Below the pieces are notes generated by a model that was given only the letters and a program-made list of their open reading frames with translations, made no database searches and had not been told where the DNA came from. Source: Omphiscola glabra (lineage: Eukaryota > Mollusca > Gastropoda > Lymnaeidae). Taken from it: a stretch of 64,000 nt of DNA. Shown piece after piece: positions 1 to 40,731 of this stretch. The stretch is taken from assembly GCA_964017045.1 (NCBI GenBank), contig OZ024802.1:13280435-13344434 (forward strand), written 5' to 3'. Position 1 is the first letter of the stretch. Each line of letters begins with the position of its first letter. The translations under genes were made by a program, and so were the position numbers.

Positions 1-2472
1 CTGGACTGTGTCTGGGTCCTGGGGGTCAACCAGCCAGCCATGATACAGTGAAATCTCCAGCAGATCAAAGATGATCAATTCTGGTGTGTACTCAAAGTCA
101 GCAACACTAAACATAGAAATATAATGAATTCAATAACTTTTACCATTATGGACAAAATACATGTGATTGAAAATCTAAAAATCACTTTTGTATCAGATGT
201 CAAAATCATCAAAAACAAAAGATAAAATTTAGCGAGGAAAATTATTTTTAATCAAAAGTGTAGAGGGTTTGCCAAATATTGACAGCAATATTAGATAAAT
301 AAATATCATGTATATTTGTACAAGATTTAAGACAAGTTGCTTTGTGATTCTTAAAAAAAGATGAGGTGATTTATACATTAATGCGCACTCTATAAACTAA
401 AACACACCCAGTAAACTTGACATTGACATCCAGACCAGTCTGCAGCTTGTACATCACACTCATGGCATCTTGCATATTTTGTTCATAGTTAGCTTGACTA
501 GTTGTAGACAAATTCTGAAATAATGGTTTCCATCTTAGAACTAACAGGGTAGCCTTTTAACATGAACACAGGGTCTCACTTTGCAACAACAACATGGTAA
601 GGAATGAGGTAACAAGAAGGGATGTTAATTGAGGACAGAATTTCCCAAATATAGAAAAATGTAAGGACATTTTTTCTCCTGAAAATCAGGCTGACAGATG
701 CATAAAATCTAAGGTAAATCTATTTATGCAAAAGGGACAAATATTAATTGCTGATTTTAAAATCTTCGTACAAAAATCAGATTTTTTTATATCTGCTTTG
801 AATCTACCCAATTTACTTCTAAGAAGTAAAGAAGGCCAATGGTCAGTTCAAAATAGGATGTCTAAAGCCTATATAACTAGTTTACAGAGAGCAAAAAAAA
901 ATAATTTGACATCCCAAACAAGCAAATTTTGATTGATAAGCCAACTCGTTTGCATTTTATTGATAAACCCAATACCCTTGGATGTAGTTGTTCTTGGTTG
1001 CAAGTTTTATTTGAAAAGCCAATCAACACCACTTTAAAATCTCCTTTGAATATGAGCATAATCCCCACAGATAAATTAGGCATTGATTTGCTTTTTTTCC
1101 CCACATTCATATGCTCGCACCGTAAGTTGCAAAAAAAAAAAACACACTAAAAGTACTGACCTGTGGCATATTTTCAAATATACAATCTCCTAGGTATGTC
1201 ATCAGCTGCTCAGATGTCACCATTTCTATCATGGGAGCCAACTTCACCTGTCATTGAATAAATAAACGATTAGTAAGTGACAACAGCCATTGCATAAAGT
1301 AACTTACCCTCCAAATGAAAAACAATAGTCATTATATGTTTTTTTTAAAATAAAGGCAGACTGTGTGCATGAGTGTGGGGGATATCTTTAACATCGAACA
1401 TTAGTGTGCAAAACTGATTCTACATTTTGATCATTAGAATACCCAACTAGGAATTGGTACTTTTGGTTCATACCCCTGACTCAAGGATTCCTTCAAATGA
1501 AGAAAAGCTACAAAATTCAGATATACTAAATTAAGGAGAAAATATGCAAAATGCATTGAACAAATTGTAAAAATATAATGTATCTAACAATAAACAGACC
1601 TTTCCTTTTAATAACAAAACATTCATGATTGCAAGGAGAGGACAGGGCCCATTTTCATTTTGTGTGATGATTGGAACATTGGCCTGACCAAATGTAATCC
1701 ATTTGATGTAGTAGACACTCTCCTGATCCCCGTTTGAGGCAGATGCTGAAGCTTCAGCGGGAGGTGAATCCAAGTCTGACACAGTTACCTGTGTTTCTGA
1801 AACTGATGTGTTGGCATCAGGTGACACATTTGGCTGGGTGTGACAAGTGGACTCGGACTGGTCCACTGTTTCAATGGACCCAACCTCTACACTTTTTGGT
1901 TTGTCAGCAGTCTGGACCTCATCAGCATGTGCCTTCATCTCCACATTTGACTTAGCAGTATCAGGACTTAAGTCATCTGGACTAACACCACTGTCTAGGC
2001 CAGATGTTGAACAGGAGTTGGGACTAGAAGCTGAGCTTGATTTTTTGTCTGGACCTGGCACCTGCTCTTCAGCGAGTGTGCTAATAGGAGCAGGCATGAC
2101 TTCAATAGCTTCTAGTTTTTGCTGGTTTTTTACTTCAAGCTTTAGGTGAGCCTGTTCACTGGGTGAGTCATTCTCCAACTTGTTTAGTTTTGTCTCATGA
2201 CTTAGGGCTGATGTGTTTGTTAGGTCAGAATGTTCTAAGCCAGTGTTTGGCTCTAGGGCTTCAAGAGGCTGAGTTTGAAAAAGAGTTAGACTAGATTTTG
2301 CATCTGCACTAGCATTCATATTTTGCTCTTCTGAAGTAGTTTTTACATCATGAACAGTTCTGGTTAAGTCACTAGCATCTGCAGCATGGGAAACTAATTC
2401 AGAGGTTGACTCATCTCTTCCAGTAGGGTGGGGCTCAGGTGGAGCTGCTTGATCATCAGGACTTTCATCCAT
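1..2472 (-). CDS. MINDY: MINDY-1/2-type K48-specific deubiquitinase, 5' part (gene continues off the left edge)
   Basis: Four minus-strand coding exons are visible: 2472-1600, 1247-1161, 514-408 and 106-1. Junction phases agree (0, 0, then 2). The start ATG at 2472 follows a probable 3' splice site at 2496-2495. The first ~250 residues are acidic, Ser/Thr-rich and look disordered. The catalytic domain begins with SVYYIKWITF and the NENGPCPLLAI motif; the expected nucleophile is Cys277. Later exons read VKLAPMIEMVTSEQLMTYLG, TGLDVNVKFTG and DFEYTPELIIFDLLEISLYH, then GWLVDPQD, all typical of MINDY-1/2 (FAM63A/B). Known family members are cysteine proteases that trim K48-linked ubiquitin chains. 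The catalytic His and the C-terminal part lie outside the window, as does any choice between MINDY-1 and MINDY-2. The gene is divergent from RBPJ and probably shares its promoter. Confidence 0.93.
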
Positions 2473-2494
2473 TTTATCCTTTATATCAATTAAC

Positions 2495-3636
2495 CTAAGA
2501 CAATTTAAAAAATGTAATTTCAAAAAAATTATGATGTTAAATGCAAAAGTATGCAATCATGAAAGAATATGTTTGAATAATTTGTTGATGAATAATAATG
2601 AATGGCATATATTTTACATGTTAGTAGGAAATTTTTGTAACCATTCTTTTACAAGACTTTCTACTTTACTAATCATTTAAGTTATGTTGTTATGTACAAC
2701 AATACTTTAAGTTTACTTTTATTCCTTTCTTTATTGATACCATATCAAGGTTATTTTACAAGATGTTAAGTTTCATTTTTTTCTCTATTGATATCATATG
2801 ATGGTGCTATAGGCTATACTATAGTAAAATAAGGCTTTCAGTTTTGAAATTCTTGGTACTTTTCTGTCATCATTGTTACCATTAATTCTGCATGTACTTT
2901 AGAGAAAACAGCATTATATGGTTATGTTTTTTCTACCTTATTATTTATTATGCACAGCTGAGAATATTTCCATATCTGCATTATGGTTATAATCGACCAT
3001 AGATTTAGATTCATGATGGCGATGGATTTGCTAAATGATGATTATTCATTTCTGCAACGTTGAACACAGCCTTTTAATGTGTTTGGTCTACCAGAATCCA
3101 GATATAGACTTTTTGTAGTGCTAGCCTATAAACTATAACTGAAGACAGTGACTTGAGTGACAGTTCAGTGACAGGATTATAATTAAAACTACTTTATTAT
3201 TTATATTATGCCTTTATGCACTCCTAGTCATTATTTTAATTATTAACTAGGATTATTGATTTATCTTTGTCGTTTTAATTAAGTAAATTTTCACATTATA
3301 ATCATAGGCTATATGCTTTAAGCTAAGGTAAATTTTCACATTATAATCATAGGCTATATGCTTTAAGCTAAGGTATAAGTATAGGTCTTTTTTTTCTCGA
3401 GTGTTGCTGTATACTGTATTAAATTACTATTAGTATTACTAGTATTAGTTAGTATTAGTGATGGAACATGACATAGAGATAGATAATTCAGTAAATCAAT
3501 AGGCCTATACCGCCTATTACGATTTTTAGCCCGATTAATAAAAGTTAAGCTTGTATTCCCCCTGAAGAATGTATCTTTTATCCCAACATATTTTTATTTT
3601 AAGTAGGTGGAGCAAGAGAAGATACAAATCTATTAC
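2495..3636. other. 5' intron of the MINDY gene (inferred)
   Basis: AT-rich sequence without a supported coding exon, lying between the MINDY coding exon acceptor and a possible minus-strand 5' UTR exon that ends at 3637 (donor GAAG|gtaata). It contains a perfect direct duplication of about 45 bp at 3283-3372. Nothing else was recognised. Confidence 0.5.
3283..3372. repeat. 45-bp tandem duplication
   Basis: The segment beginning gtaaattttcacattataat at 3283 is repeated without visible change at 3328. It looks like a recent simple duplication in non-coding DNA. Confidence 0.9.
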
Positions 3637-3769
3637 CTTCGGTCGAGCGTATGTAATTTTTACTGACAACTGTTTGTCCTAAAACGGAAGTTCTTACAAA
3701 ACCAAAACAAGCGCATGTGCAGTTGTTTAGAACGCCATCTTGATTAAGTTTTTAGGACTTCTCGAGTTG
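3637..3769. promoter_or_regulatory. Probable bidirectional TATA-less promoter of MINDY (minus) and RBPJ (plus)
   Basis: Within about 60 bp there are an ETS-type word (acggaagt, 3684-3691), an NRF1-like word (gcgcatgtgc, 3711-3720) and a YY1-like word (cgccatcttg, 3733-3742). This combination is known from housekeeping and divergent promoters. A candidate plus-strand donor (GAGTTG|gtaagt) ends an exon at 3769, and a candidate minus-strand donor (GAAG|gtaata) ends one at 3637. Both would be non-coding first exons. Transcription starts are inferred. Confidence 0.6.
3715..3769 (+). other. Candidate non-coding first exon of RBPJ
   Basis: The sequence downstream of the ETS/NRF1-like words, carrying the YY1-like site, ends with a good donor at 3770 (gtaagt). 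It would splice to the acceptor ending at 5192, immediately before the RBPJ start codon. The left boundary is a guess. Confidence 0.5.
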
Positions 3770-5192
3770 GTAAGTTTTTATAGTCACAAAAAAAAAGTAA
3801 GCTTTCCTTAGGCAACCTATTAGTTTGTTTTGAAAGTATATAGCAAGGATTAAAGAATAGGTTTTCTAATCTCATGTAATCTAGCCCATGCATAATAACA
3901 GGAAGGGTTGCGGAAAACTAAAGAATCGGCCCAACTGGCCGAGCAGTAGATTTTTTTTTTTTTTTAAGTAGGCCACATTCTCGGCGAATATATATATATG
4001 CGCTGATTCTTGAATTAATAAAAATGGGCCTACATATACGTGCGGTTTGCAAATATAGACGAAACTACAGTCTAATTTATTAAGAACAAAGTTGGACTCT
4101 CGCTACATTCAATTGTAGAATTTTCGATGTGTGTAGTCATTAGAAAGGGAAACCAGACCCTTTCACTGCTATCACTATCATTCAATATCATCACTTCACT
4201 GTTCCCTACCTAAGTAATCTGGTACTCGGTACTGGTACCGCCTGTGAATCATGAATGAATAGTCAATAGTAAGATTATCGAAATCGATTCTGATAATGTA
4301 TGTTTCATGGACTTTTATTATTAATTGTGTTTATTTAGACATCTCTTGTCCGACTTTACTCAGTTTTGGACCGTGTCTCTCAGTTTGTAGCAAGACCACT
4401 TTTCTGCACCCACTCGAATCAAAACACGGCCTCATTCGTGCTAACAGCGGTTGGGCCGTGGGAACACCTGCTTGCCGTATATGGAAATCACCAATGAGCT
4501 GCTTAGAACGCTATGGGAAAAGGGCTGGTCCAAGTACCTCCCACGGATAAACATTTATCTTAATTTTTATTTTTTGGAACATAGTTTCTAGTGGTTTTTA
4601 CTTTTTTTATTTAAGTTTTTTTAGTCTAAAATACATTACTTTGAGTAATACTGTCACATTTATCAAGATTACCATCAAGTAAATTGTTGGAGTTACTTGC
4701 TTTGTGTTCCATTCCCAAGGGTGGACTACGCAAGTAATAGAACAGCGCACATGACCCATTGTTCTCACGATGTCAAAAATGCAAATTGCGAGTTCCCACG
4801 AGTGTGCTCGACCAGACGACATTCCCAATCTTTGTATGTTCTCATTCGAAATTTAGATTTTTGGATTTCCCGACTTACACCCGCTTTTAATTATCATCTT
4901 GCCAGCAGTATTGAAGTTACATTTTGTTTAAATACAACGAATTCAACTTCCGAAGTTGATGACATGTCAGCCATAACGTAACTGTAACTGTACTTATTAC
5001 ATTTACTGTATAAATATCGGAAGAAAGTTGTTGTTTTTTTTTTGTTGTTTTTTAAATTTAATTTTGTAGTTTCAGTACTTTGAATCTAACCGTTTTGCAA
5101 ATGTAAAAAAAAATTTTTTAGAGAAATAAAAAGTGAGAAACTATTAAATAACCTTTTTAGTATCGATTGTGTGATTATTATTAATTCACCAG
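3770..5192 (+). other. RBPJ 5' UTR intron (inferred)
   Basis: AT-rich DNA with homopolymer T runs. Short open frames around 4.3-5.0 kb show no recognisable protein, no splice context and no repeat structure. Nothing functional was seen. Confidence 0.45.
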
Positions 5193-5197
5193 TTTCC

Positions 5198-32859
<27,662 letters not shown>

Positions 32860-35800
32860 TAGCGGTGATAGTCCTCATGTACATTATTTAATCATGTCTG
32901 ATAAAGCTATATAGATGACATGGCTGTTTTTTAAATTATTTTTTTTATACTACTGCTGTGTTTATTATGAGTTACATATGGAAAAATAACACACTCAAAG
33001 GTATCTTTTATAATAATTTCATAATATAAGTTTTTAAAAAGTAGTTAGATGGCAAGAATGTATCTCCTGTTGAAATTATTACCAAGTTCCAATGAGAGCT
33101 TAATAATCTTGGAGACCTTGTCTTATTTTTTTTTTTAAAGCACAATCAAACTGTTCAGTGACTATTTTTTCAAGGAAGTGTTTTTGTGAACATAGTTTAC
33201 CTGAAACTAATAAGCTGATTGCAATACATAACTAAGGTATTTATGCAGATGGATGTGAAGATGAGAGTACTATACGTTCATTCCATTTACTGATTCACTA
33301 AAAAAAACTCCAGCCATATAAGAAATACGGTTCTTATAAATATCTGTAATATTTGATCTATAAGATCTTTTGCATGAACACACATTCTTTTGTGAATAAT
33401 TTGGCTTAGTTCATTTAAGGTTTTGTTGTTTTTTTTCCAATTTTTGGATTGAAACCCTTATTTATATTATAATTATTTTTTTTAATGAAATTTTATCAGT
33501 GTTTTTTTTTTAAACTATAAAAACAGACCACTTAAAATTCTTAGTTAAACCCAAGAAATATCATTCTAAGTGCTTACAGTTTAGGCATAAATTTGTTATA
33601 TATTTTTAAAGAAAAAAACACTTTGCCATTGCCATTACTTTTACACTGCCATTCATACAGCAGTTGTTTATCTGCTTTGATTAACTAGTAGGCTTTGTTG
33701 TAAGGTTTTCCAACTGCCTGCTGCTTTATTGTCTTGGGTGCCATAAAGGGAGATCCTGATATACTTGTGGGTGTTGGATGCCTTGGAGCGAATAAGTTAA
33801 AACACAGAGTAGTGCAGTTTGGAAGCCTTTTAGTGAGTTGGTTAAGACACAGATTAACCTCATTAGGATTTTTTTTAAAGGTAATTTTCTAAAACAAATT
33901 TTAAATGCTAAAAATGCAGAGAAGCTGAGAACTCTTTTTTTTTTTGTTTAATCGGGTGATAATAATTGTATATACTGACTGTAGGTAGCAATGTTTTTTT
34001 TGCTTCTGTCAAACTGCTGATCCTTCCTCCAACTCAAGGATTCCATCTTTGTGTTTCTTCTCATTTGATACATATTTTGTTACACATAACTATCACAATG
34101 ATACATATTTTGTTACACATAACTATCACAATGCAGATATTGACATTTTCTGACCCACACTTTCTCCTTAGTAAGAAAAAAAAAATTGGATGTTTTAGAA
34201 TTAAAAGATAGATGATTTAGTTTGCTAGCAGGTTTTAATCATGCATATAAAGATTTATTCATATTTTGAAGAATAGCCTCTTACAATTAGTTTCCTGCTG
34301 AAAAATATTGTAACAAATGAAATGTGTAAAAATTACTTATGGAATCAATATCTGTATTGTTATATGAGTCAAACTCTATATGTTGTTACAACAAGATTCC
34401 TCAAACAGCCCAATTCCTCAATTGGAGCAAAGAAATAGGGGGGAAAGAGGGGCAGGGTGTGAGTATTTACAACTAAGACTTGACAAATAAAGTAAGAAAA
34501 GCAGTGGTATTTTTGTTAAAATACTAGTCTGCTTCACTTAATATAATTTTTTATAAATTTACATTTTAAAAAGTTAAAATGTATCCCTCTTGAAATCTGG
34601 CACACAGTGCACATAATCATGCCAGTTTGTCCATATTGCCTTAAAAGGTATGAGTTCATTGATTGTGATTAGATCAGTGTTAACCTCTTTTATTTTCTCT
34701 CTTTCTTTTACACTTGAATAATTGTCTATTTTGGTAGTATTTCATTATCACATTCCACAAGCCAGCTTGTAACTTTTTTGTATGAAAATATTCATATGCA
34801 CTGAGACAAATGTGACCTAAATAGTATCATCCCAATGACACAATAAATGTCACACAATAAAAGAAAACATTTTTATTTGGGAGATGTCACATGTTAAGCC
34901 GTTGAATGTCAGGTTTTTAACTACTTTGTAGTTTCTATCAATACCACCCCCCCCCCCTCTTTAGTTTGTCCTTTCTTATTTGTATTTCATTTTTTAAAGC
35001 ATGTTTTGCATGGTAATATAAAACACATATAGTCCTTTCTACCTCATTTATAATCATTACCTCATGTATACTTACAGAAGAAGGTAAAAATTTTGACAAG
35101 TGAAAGCAGAAAATGTATATTTGTTCAGTTCCAGCATGGAAACTAGTGATTGAGAAGGTCATATAGATTAATTATTATTGTGGGGGGGTTTTTTGTGTGG
35201 AAGAGTGGGGGTTGTCAATGCATGGTTCATTCAAATAAGTTGTCTCTGCTCCACTACATTATGCAATTAATCTTTTGTGGGACAGTGGTTCTTAGCCTGA
35301 TTTGTATGGATGATTGGGGGTTAGGTTTAAGATTTTAGAAAAATCCATTATAAATTTAATTCAAGTTAACTGTATGCAACTGTCGTGAAATGTAATAAGG
35401 AATACATGAATGGTGATTGGTTTTAGTATTGGCACAACATCAACTTGATAAAGAGACTGTAATTTTCTTCAAAGCCAGCCACAACTCCAACATGAATTTT
35501 AGGAATATCATTAAGAATAATTGATGTCATTGTCCATTTCATGACAATGTGTAGTTTAAACAAAGTCATGCAGATATTTTAAATAGTCGATCTCATTCAG
35601 AACTGTAATCTTGTCTGAATTAGACTTGTGTTTGACTTTGCCTCGAGGTTTACCAGAAATGGCTAATTTCTCAAGCTGTACCATTTTCTGAAACAGTTTA
35701 GTGTTATTAGTTTGAGTAATCTGATGAAAGAGGAAACTGTAAGCCCCATTATTCATTATTACACTGTTATCAATCTAAAAGTAAAAGAAAAACTGGTGGG

Positions 35801-38800
35801 GGGTGGGGTTTGAAGGCGGTGGGGGTCACTTTATTCAATCAGATGGGCAGTTCTTTTCATGATCTATTTCTCAGGGAAATCCAAAACTTTGGAAAGTAGA
35901 AGTTGATGTAATATTATCTGAATAAAATTCTTGTGTTTGTTCATCTACTGAGAATATAATGTGCCTAAAAACAGCGCTCTTGATTTGACAGATTTTTTAT
36001 TCATTTTTTTTTTTTGCTGCGCTGCAATCGTCCCTGTAATTCTGCAGATAAAAATTTACATTTTTTTTTTACCTCATTATATTTTTACCTTTTTTTAAAA
36101 AAAAATAATTTTGCATGGCCACTGCTGACATATAAACATTTTTTTGTTGTCTTCTTAGTACCAACCCATTACACCAACTATTTATGAACTCTCTATAAAT
36201 GGCATACCTATATGTGTTGTTTAAATCTACTGATTTGACTTGTTAATTTTCTGATTGTTTGACTACTTGGAAAGGCCTTGTATTTCATTCTGTTAGGCTT
36301 GATGTTATCATGTAAACACACACCACCCCCACCCCTTTCTTTTTTTTTCTTCATTGTAGTACAAAATGATAAATCTGTTATGGGATAAATAATAAGAGAA
36401 AGGAAATCAGTAGTTGACTTTATCAAGAGAGTTAGTTTTGTGTACAGTATTACTAAGAAGTGACTGATAAGATTGCCAATGCTTTACCTCATTGTGTAAA
36501 TAGTGTAAGATATATAGGTCCCTTAATTTGTACAAAGAAGAATTGAGCACTTGATCATGTTTTCTGTTTCTTTCTGTGTAATAGTTCTAATGTCTGGCCA
36601 TCAAAACTGTGAGCTGTTTACTCTGTTACCATGGTTATATGCAGATATTTATTGGATCTTTCCATGTGGATGCTTTGTACAGTGTATTGTTTATTGTACA
36701 GCACTGATAAGTACATACCACTGCATGCTCAAAGCATACCTGGAGTTGTATGAAATTCTTCATGGGGCTACAACTTTCAAGTAAAACCATCTGTTGTGCA
36801 CATAGATCATCCCCTTTTCTATCTATTCACAAACGTTCCTGCATTGGTGTCTCTCAACGTTTTTCTTGTGTCCAACGACATCATGGAATTTTCTTAAAAC
36901 TAATCATGTCAAATGTGTCTGTGCTACCGTGTGTGCAATAGGGGATTCTAAAGATTGAAACTGATGTCAGAAACACATTCAGCTTTTATATATTCTCAAT
37001 TGATGCCCATTTGTTTGCCTCTGTTAAAGTAGGCCAAGAATGTTTTGTAACTTTTGAGAAGGATCATTTAGATAGTATCAGAGTTGAGGTAGATGTCACA
37101 ATCATGAACCCATTGTTTTATTTACATAGGTGCTACATAATTTTTTTTTAAAATCATTCAGTAGAATTGCATCCATAAAAAGGTTTGTGCACCCTTGTTT
37201 CAAGGGTATCTAAGAGAGTGGCAGTAAGGCAATACATTTGAGAAACACTGACCATTATACAACTGTAATTCAGAGCTATAAATGGACATAAAACATTATT
37301 GAAGAGATTGTAAAAACTCGTTGGAGAGAAACATTGTAAACCTAATGTAGCAAGATGTTGAAAAATTGAAAGTTTTCTTGTATCAAGACTGCAGTTACTA
37401 AATAAATCATAAACTGGTTGGCTAATAAGGCAGATGTAACCGCAATATACAAAAAAATAATTGGCAATTTTTTACAGATTTAGCATTTTTGGCTGTGATG
37501 TTATTTAAAAGTGAATTGTTTTATTTTTGTTTATAAAGTTCATGTTTTTTTTAATTCCCTACCAGGATTTGTTGTCTAATTTCTTTTTGCTTTTTTGTCA
37601 ACTAAGAAACTGTTTAAGCAATGGTTTTGTTTAACTGTGGTCATGTCAACCCAAGCAGAGTGCAAGTACAGATGATTCATTTTGGTGGAGGACAAAAAAA
37701 ATCCTGGATTTGAGAGCAAATCAAATTAAAATTTTAGAAAACTATATTTATTATATATGTATGAATAATGTATAATAATATGGATTGATTGTCTTATGTT
37801 ACTTTTTAAAAAATATTCCCCACCCCCATTTTTCTAATTCAGGGGGTATCCTGATGAGGGTAGTGATGGGCTCTTAAGAACACCTTATCAATGTTTTTCA
37901 CCAAATAAAAGCCATGGCTTCCGCCAGACTGTTGTCATTTTTTTTTTTTTAAATGATAACCTCTTTGGCCTAAATGCTAAGCTTGAATTATTTCTGTAAA
38001 AATAAATTTAAATATGCCACTTTATTCCTAAATTGGGGATATTATGTATACTTGTAGATTCCTCCTCCAAGCTGCACAGTTGAAGTGCCAATGTTAACAC
38101 TACTAACTTAGTAGACTTCTAATTATGCACATGGTTTTTTTTTTTTGTTGGTATCTTGAACTACACCGGCAATATCTATTTATGTCTGAACTTATTTTCT
38201 CACTATTTATCTCTACTATGTAACACTTTTTTTTTTCCTTATCTGTATACACCTAACATGATGTTGGGGAATGCTGGAGAAAATGGTGGATTGTTGACAG
38301 ATGATAAAATATCTTGGGCATATGACTTCTGCTGGGGTTTCATTGCATAGTCATTTCTGATGAATCAAATTTTGTAACATTCAAGTCCTACAGTTACTGC
38401 TAGTAATGTGGCTGACCCTCAGTAAAAATATTGTAATTTTACAAAGTAGATTAAGTTAATGTTGGCAATTTTCTGCCATTGACCTACATTTTGTAGTATT
38501 TATAACTTTTAACATTGAATTCTCCCCCAAAAAGTTGTAAGGAGAAAACATCTGTGTTGTATTTGCAGACAAAGGAGTCTTATAAAAATTTAAAAAAACA
38601 ACCCAAGATCGTTTTAATTGGGCGGTAGTGATCTAGGGCGGTTAACCAAAGAAACAGATGATGCCACTGTTGTGTTTTGACCAGCTTATGTTGAGAGAGT
38701 TTTACTGTATCACCATCTTATGGAATTATGCAGCATTTGAACCTTCCAACATCTTTTACCATGCTGTTATTCTCTGATGCTGGCCCAATGTTTTGTTTGA

Positions 38801-39025
38801 TAGGTCTGGAAGGGGTATTATCGTGGAGAGCTTTCCATTCTCCTGTCAACATGAATGTATGCATGCGAGTCCAGAGAGTGTACCATAATGTAAATATAAT
38901 GCCATGCCCTATGGTTTCGGAGCAATGTAAAAAAAAAAAATTAAAATTAAAAAAATAGGAATGATTTTGCTATGTAAAAAATGTATAGAATTTATGCCCA
39001 ATAAACGGTTATACAATTTGAATTA
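32860..39025 (+). other. Probable long 3' UTR of RBPJ
   Basis: About 6.2 kb after the RBPJ stop have no splice-supported coding sequence and almost none of the tandem repeats or MITEs that fill the introns. Candidate poly(A) signals AATAAA lie at 35921-35926, 37914-37919 and 39000-39005; the last two are followed by GT/T-rich sequence. Three Pumilio-type octamers (TGTANATA) occur at 33967, 36495 and 38889. Seed matches for deeply conserved bilaterian miRNAs occur at 33643 (miR-34-like), 35039 (let-7, ctacctca) and 38643 (miR-9-like, taaccaaaga). Their use, and the UTR extent, are inferred. Confidence 0.6.
38999..39022 (+). terminator. Candidate distal poly(A) signal of RBPJ
   Basis: AATAAA at 39000-39005 is followed within 30 nt by gtctggttt. 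Repeat-rich intergenic DNA starts soon after, which makes this the most natural end of the RBPJ transcription unit. Shorter forms could use 35921 or 37914. Confidence 0.45.
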
Positions 39026-39861
39026 GTCTGGTTTATTCATTATTATAGGTTTCTTTATCTACATGACACTGAAGTAAGGGCACCATTATGATATGAGGTA
39101 ATTAACACTATGTCCTGGCATTTCATTCAGTACACAAATATGACATTCGGCTTAGCTTCAAGAAAGAGGACGTGTGATTATTTCAAGACAAATGGCCCAG
39201 GTCAAACTCAAGCATTATTGTTCATTGGTCTACTACTAGAATTAAGCAACAACACAAAATTTCCACCAAAGTATAGATTTAAATTGTTCAAATGAGTTGA
39301 AAATGACTATGAAAGAAGAAAATCAATGGCCTTTAAAAGATGATTTACTACATTTCAAAACTAACTTTAAGACTAGGGCATCAAAACAGCACCTTCTCTC
39401 CCAAACATGAGTGAATCCCCTTGAACATTGAAACACATCAGTTCGCAGCCAACTGAATAATATATAATACTGTTTAAACACTTTCAAATGAAATATATGA
39501 ATGAAGAAAAAAATAAAACAATTTCCGTTTCATAATGATACAAATGTACAACGACCTTTAAATAAAGTGTATGGAATAAATCCAAATATATCAAATTACC
39601 TTAGTGCTACCCAAAAAAGTTACATTTCACCCGCTCCCCCTGTTGCACCCGCTCTCCCCTGTTGCATCCGGACTTTTTTTGGTGGGAACAACCCCTCCCT
39701 TTGCGTAAATAAATGCGTCGCCCCCCCCCCCTCCAAACCACCAAAGATGTGTAACGGGCCTCTCCACTGTTTGGCGTAGCCCAGTGGCTACAAGAATGTT
39801 CGGCGCGTCGCCCTGGGGCGCCACATATTAATACACAATTTTATTTCCACTCTAAATCCAA

Positions 39862-40130
39862 TGGGACAGGACACGACATCTAGCACCTGGTGGAAACGTG
39901 GTTCAAATGTGACAAGACACGACATCTAGCACCTGGTGGAAACGTGGTTCAAATGTGACAAGACACGACATCTAGCACCTGGTGGAAACGTGGTTCAAAT
40001 GTGACAAGACACGACATCTAGCACCTGGTGGAAACGTGGTTCAAATGTGACAAGACACGACATCTAGCACCTGGTGGAAACGTGGTTCAAATGTGACAAG
40101 ACACGACATCTAGCACCTGGTGGAAACGTG
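39862..40130. repeat. 46-bp minisatellite, about 6 copies
   Basis: Units beginning gacatctagcacctggtgga recur every 46 bp (39875, 39921 and onward) with almost no divergence, implying recent expansion. Confidence 0.95.
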
Positions 40131-40199
40131 TCACTCACATCAGTAATTGTTTGTTTGGGTTCTTTAATTTAGATACATGTCATTGCTTTTTTGAAGTGT

Positions 40200-40731
40200 A
40201 GCCTACTAGTTGTGTAACCAACTAGTTGTGTAGTCTACTAGTTGTGTAACCAACTAGTTGTGTAGTCTACTAGTTGTGTAACCAACTAGTTGTGTAGTCT
40301 ACTAGTTGTGTAACCAACTAGTTGTGTAGTCTACTAGTTGTGTAACCAACTAGTTGTGTAGTCTACTAGTTGTGTAACCAACTAGTTGTGTAGTCTACTA
40401 GTTGTGTAACCAACTAGTTGTGTAGTCTACTAGTTGTGTAACCAACTAGTTGTGTAGTCTACTAGTTGTGTAACCAACTAGTTGTGTAGTCTACTAGTTG
40501 TGTAACCAACTAGTTGTGTAGTCTACTAGTTGTGTAACCAACTAGTTGTGTTATCTACTAGTTGTGTAACCAACTAGTTGTGTAGTCTACTAGTTGTGTA
40601 ACCAACTAGTTGTGTAGTCTACTAGTTGTGTAACCAACTAGTTGTGTAGTCTACTAGTTGTGTAACCAACTAGTTGTGTAGTCTACTAGTTGTGTAACCA
40701 ACTAGTTGTGTAGTCTACTAGTTGTAACTTG
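40200..40731. repeat. 32-bp dimeric minisatellite, about 16-17 copies
   Basis: Each unit is two 16-bp halves that share actagttgtgta and differ in the last four bases (acca or gtct). The halves alternate strictly along the array, with one variant unit (ttatct) near 40551. Every half-unit carries the palindrome actagt. Confidence 0.95.

Noticed and set aside
2473..2556. Upstream Met (2556) for MINDY
   Set aside because: The extra 28 residues cross a probable 3' splice site at 2496-2495 and look like translated intron. The ATG at 2472 fits better.
39862..40731. CRISPR-like regular repeats
   Set aside because: Units are contiguous with no unique spacers, and the DNA is clearly from an intron-containing animal genome.
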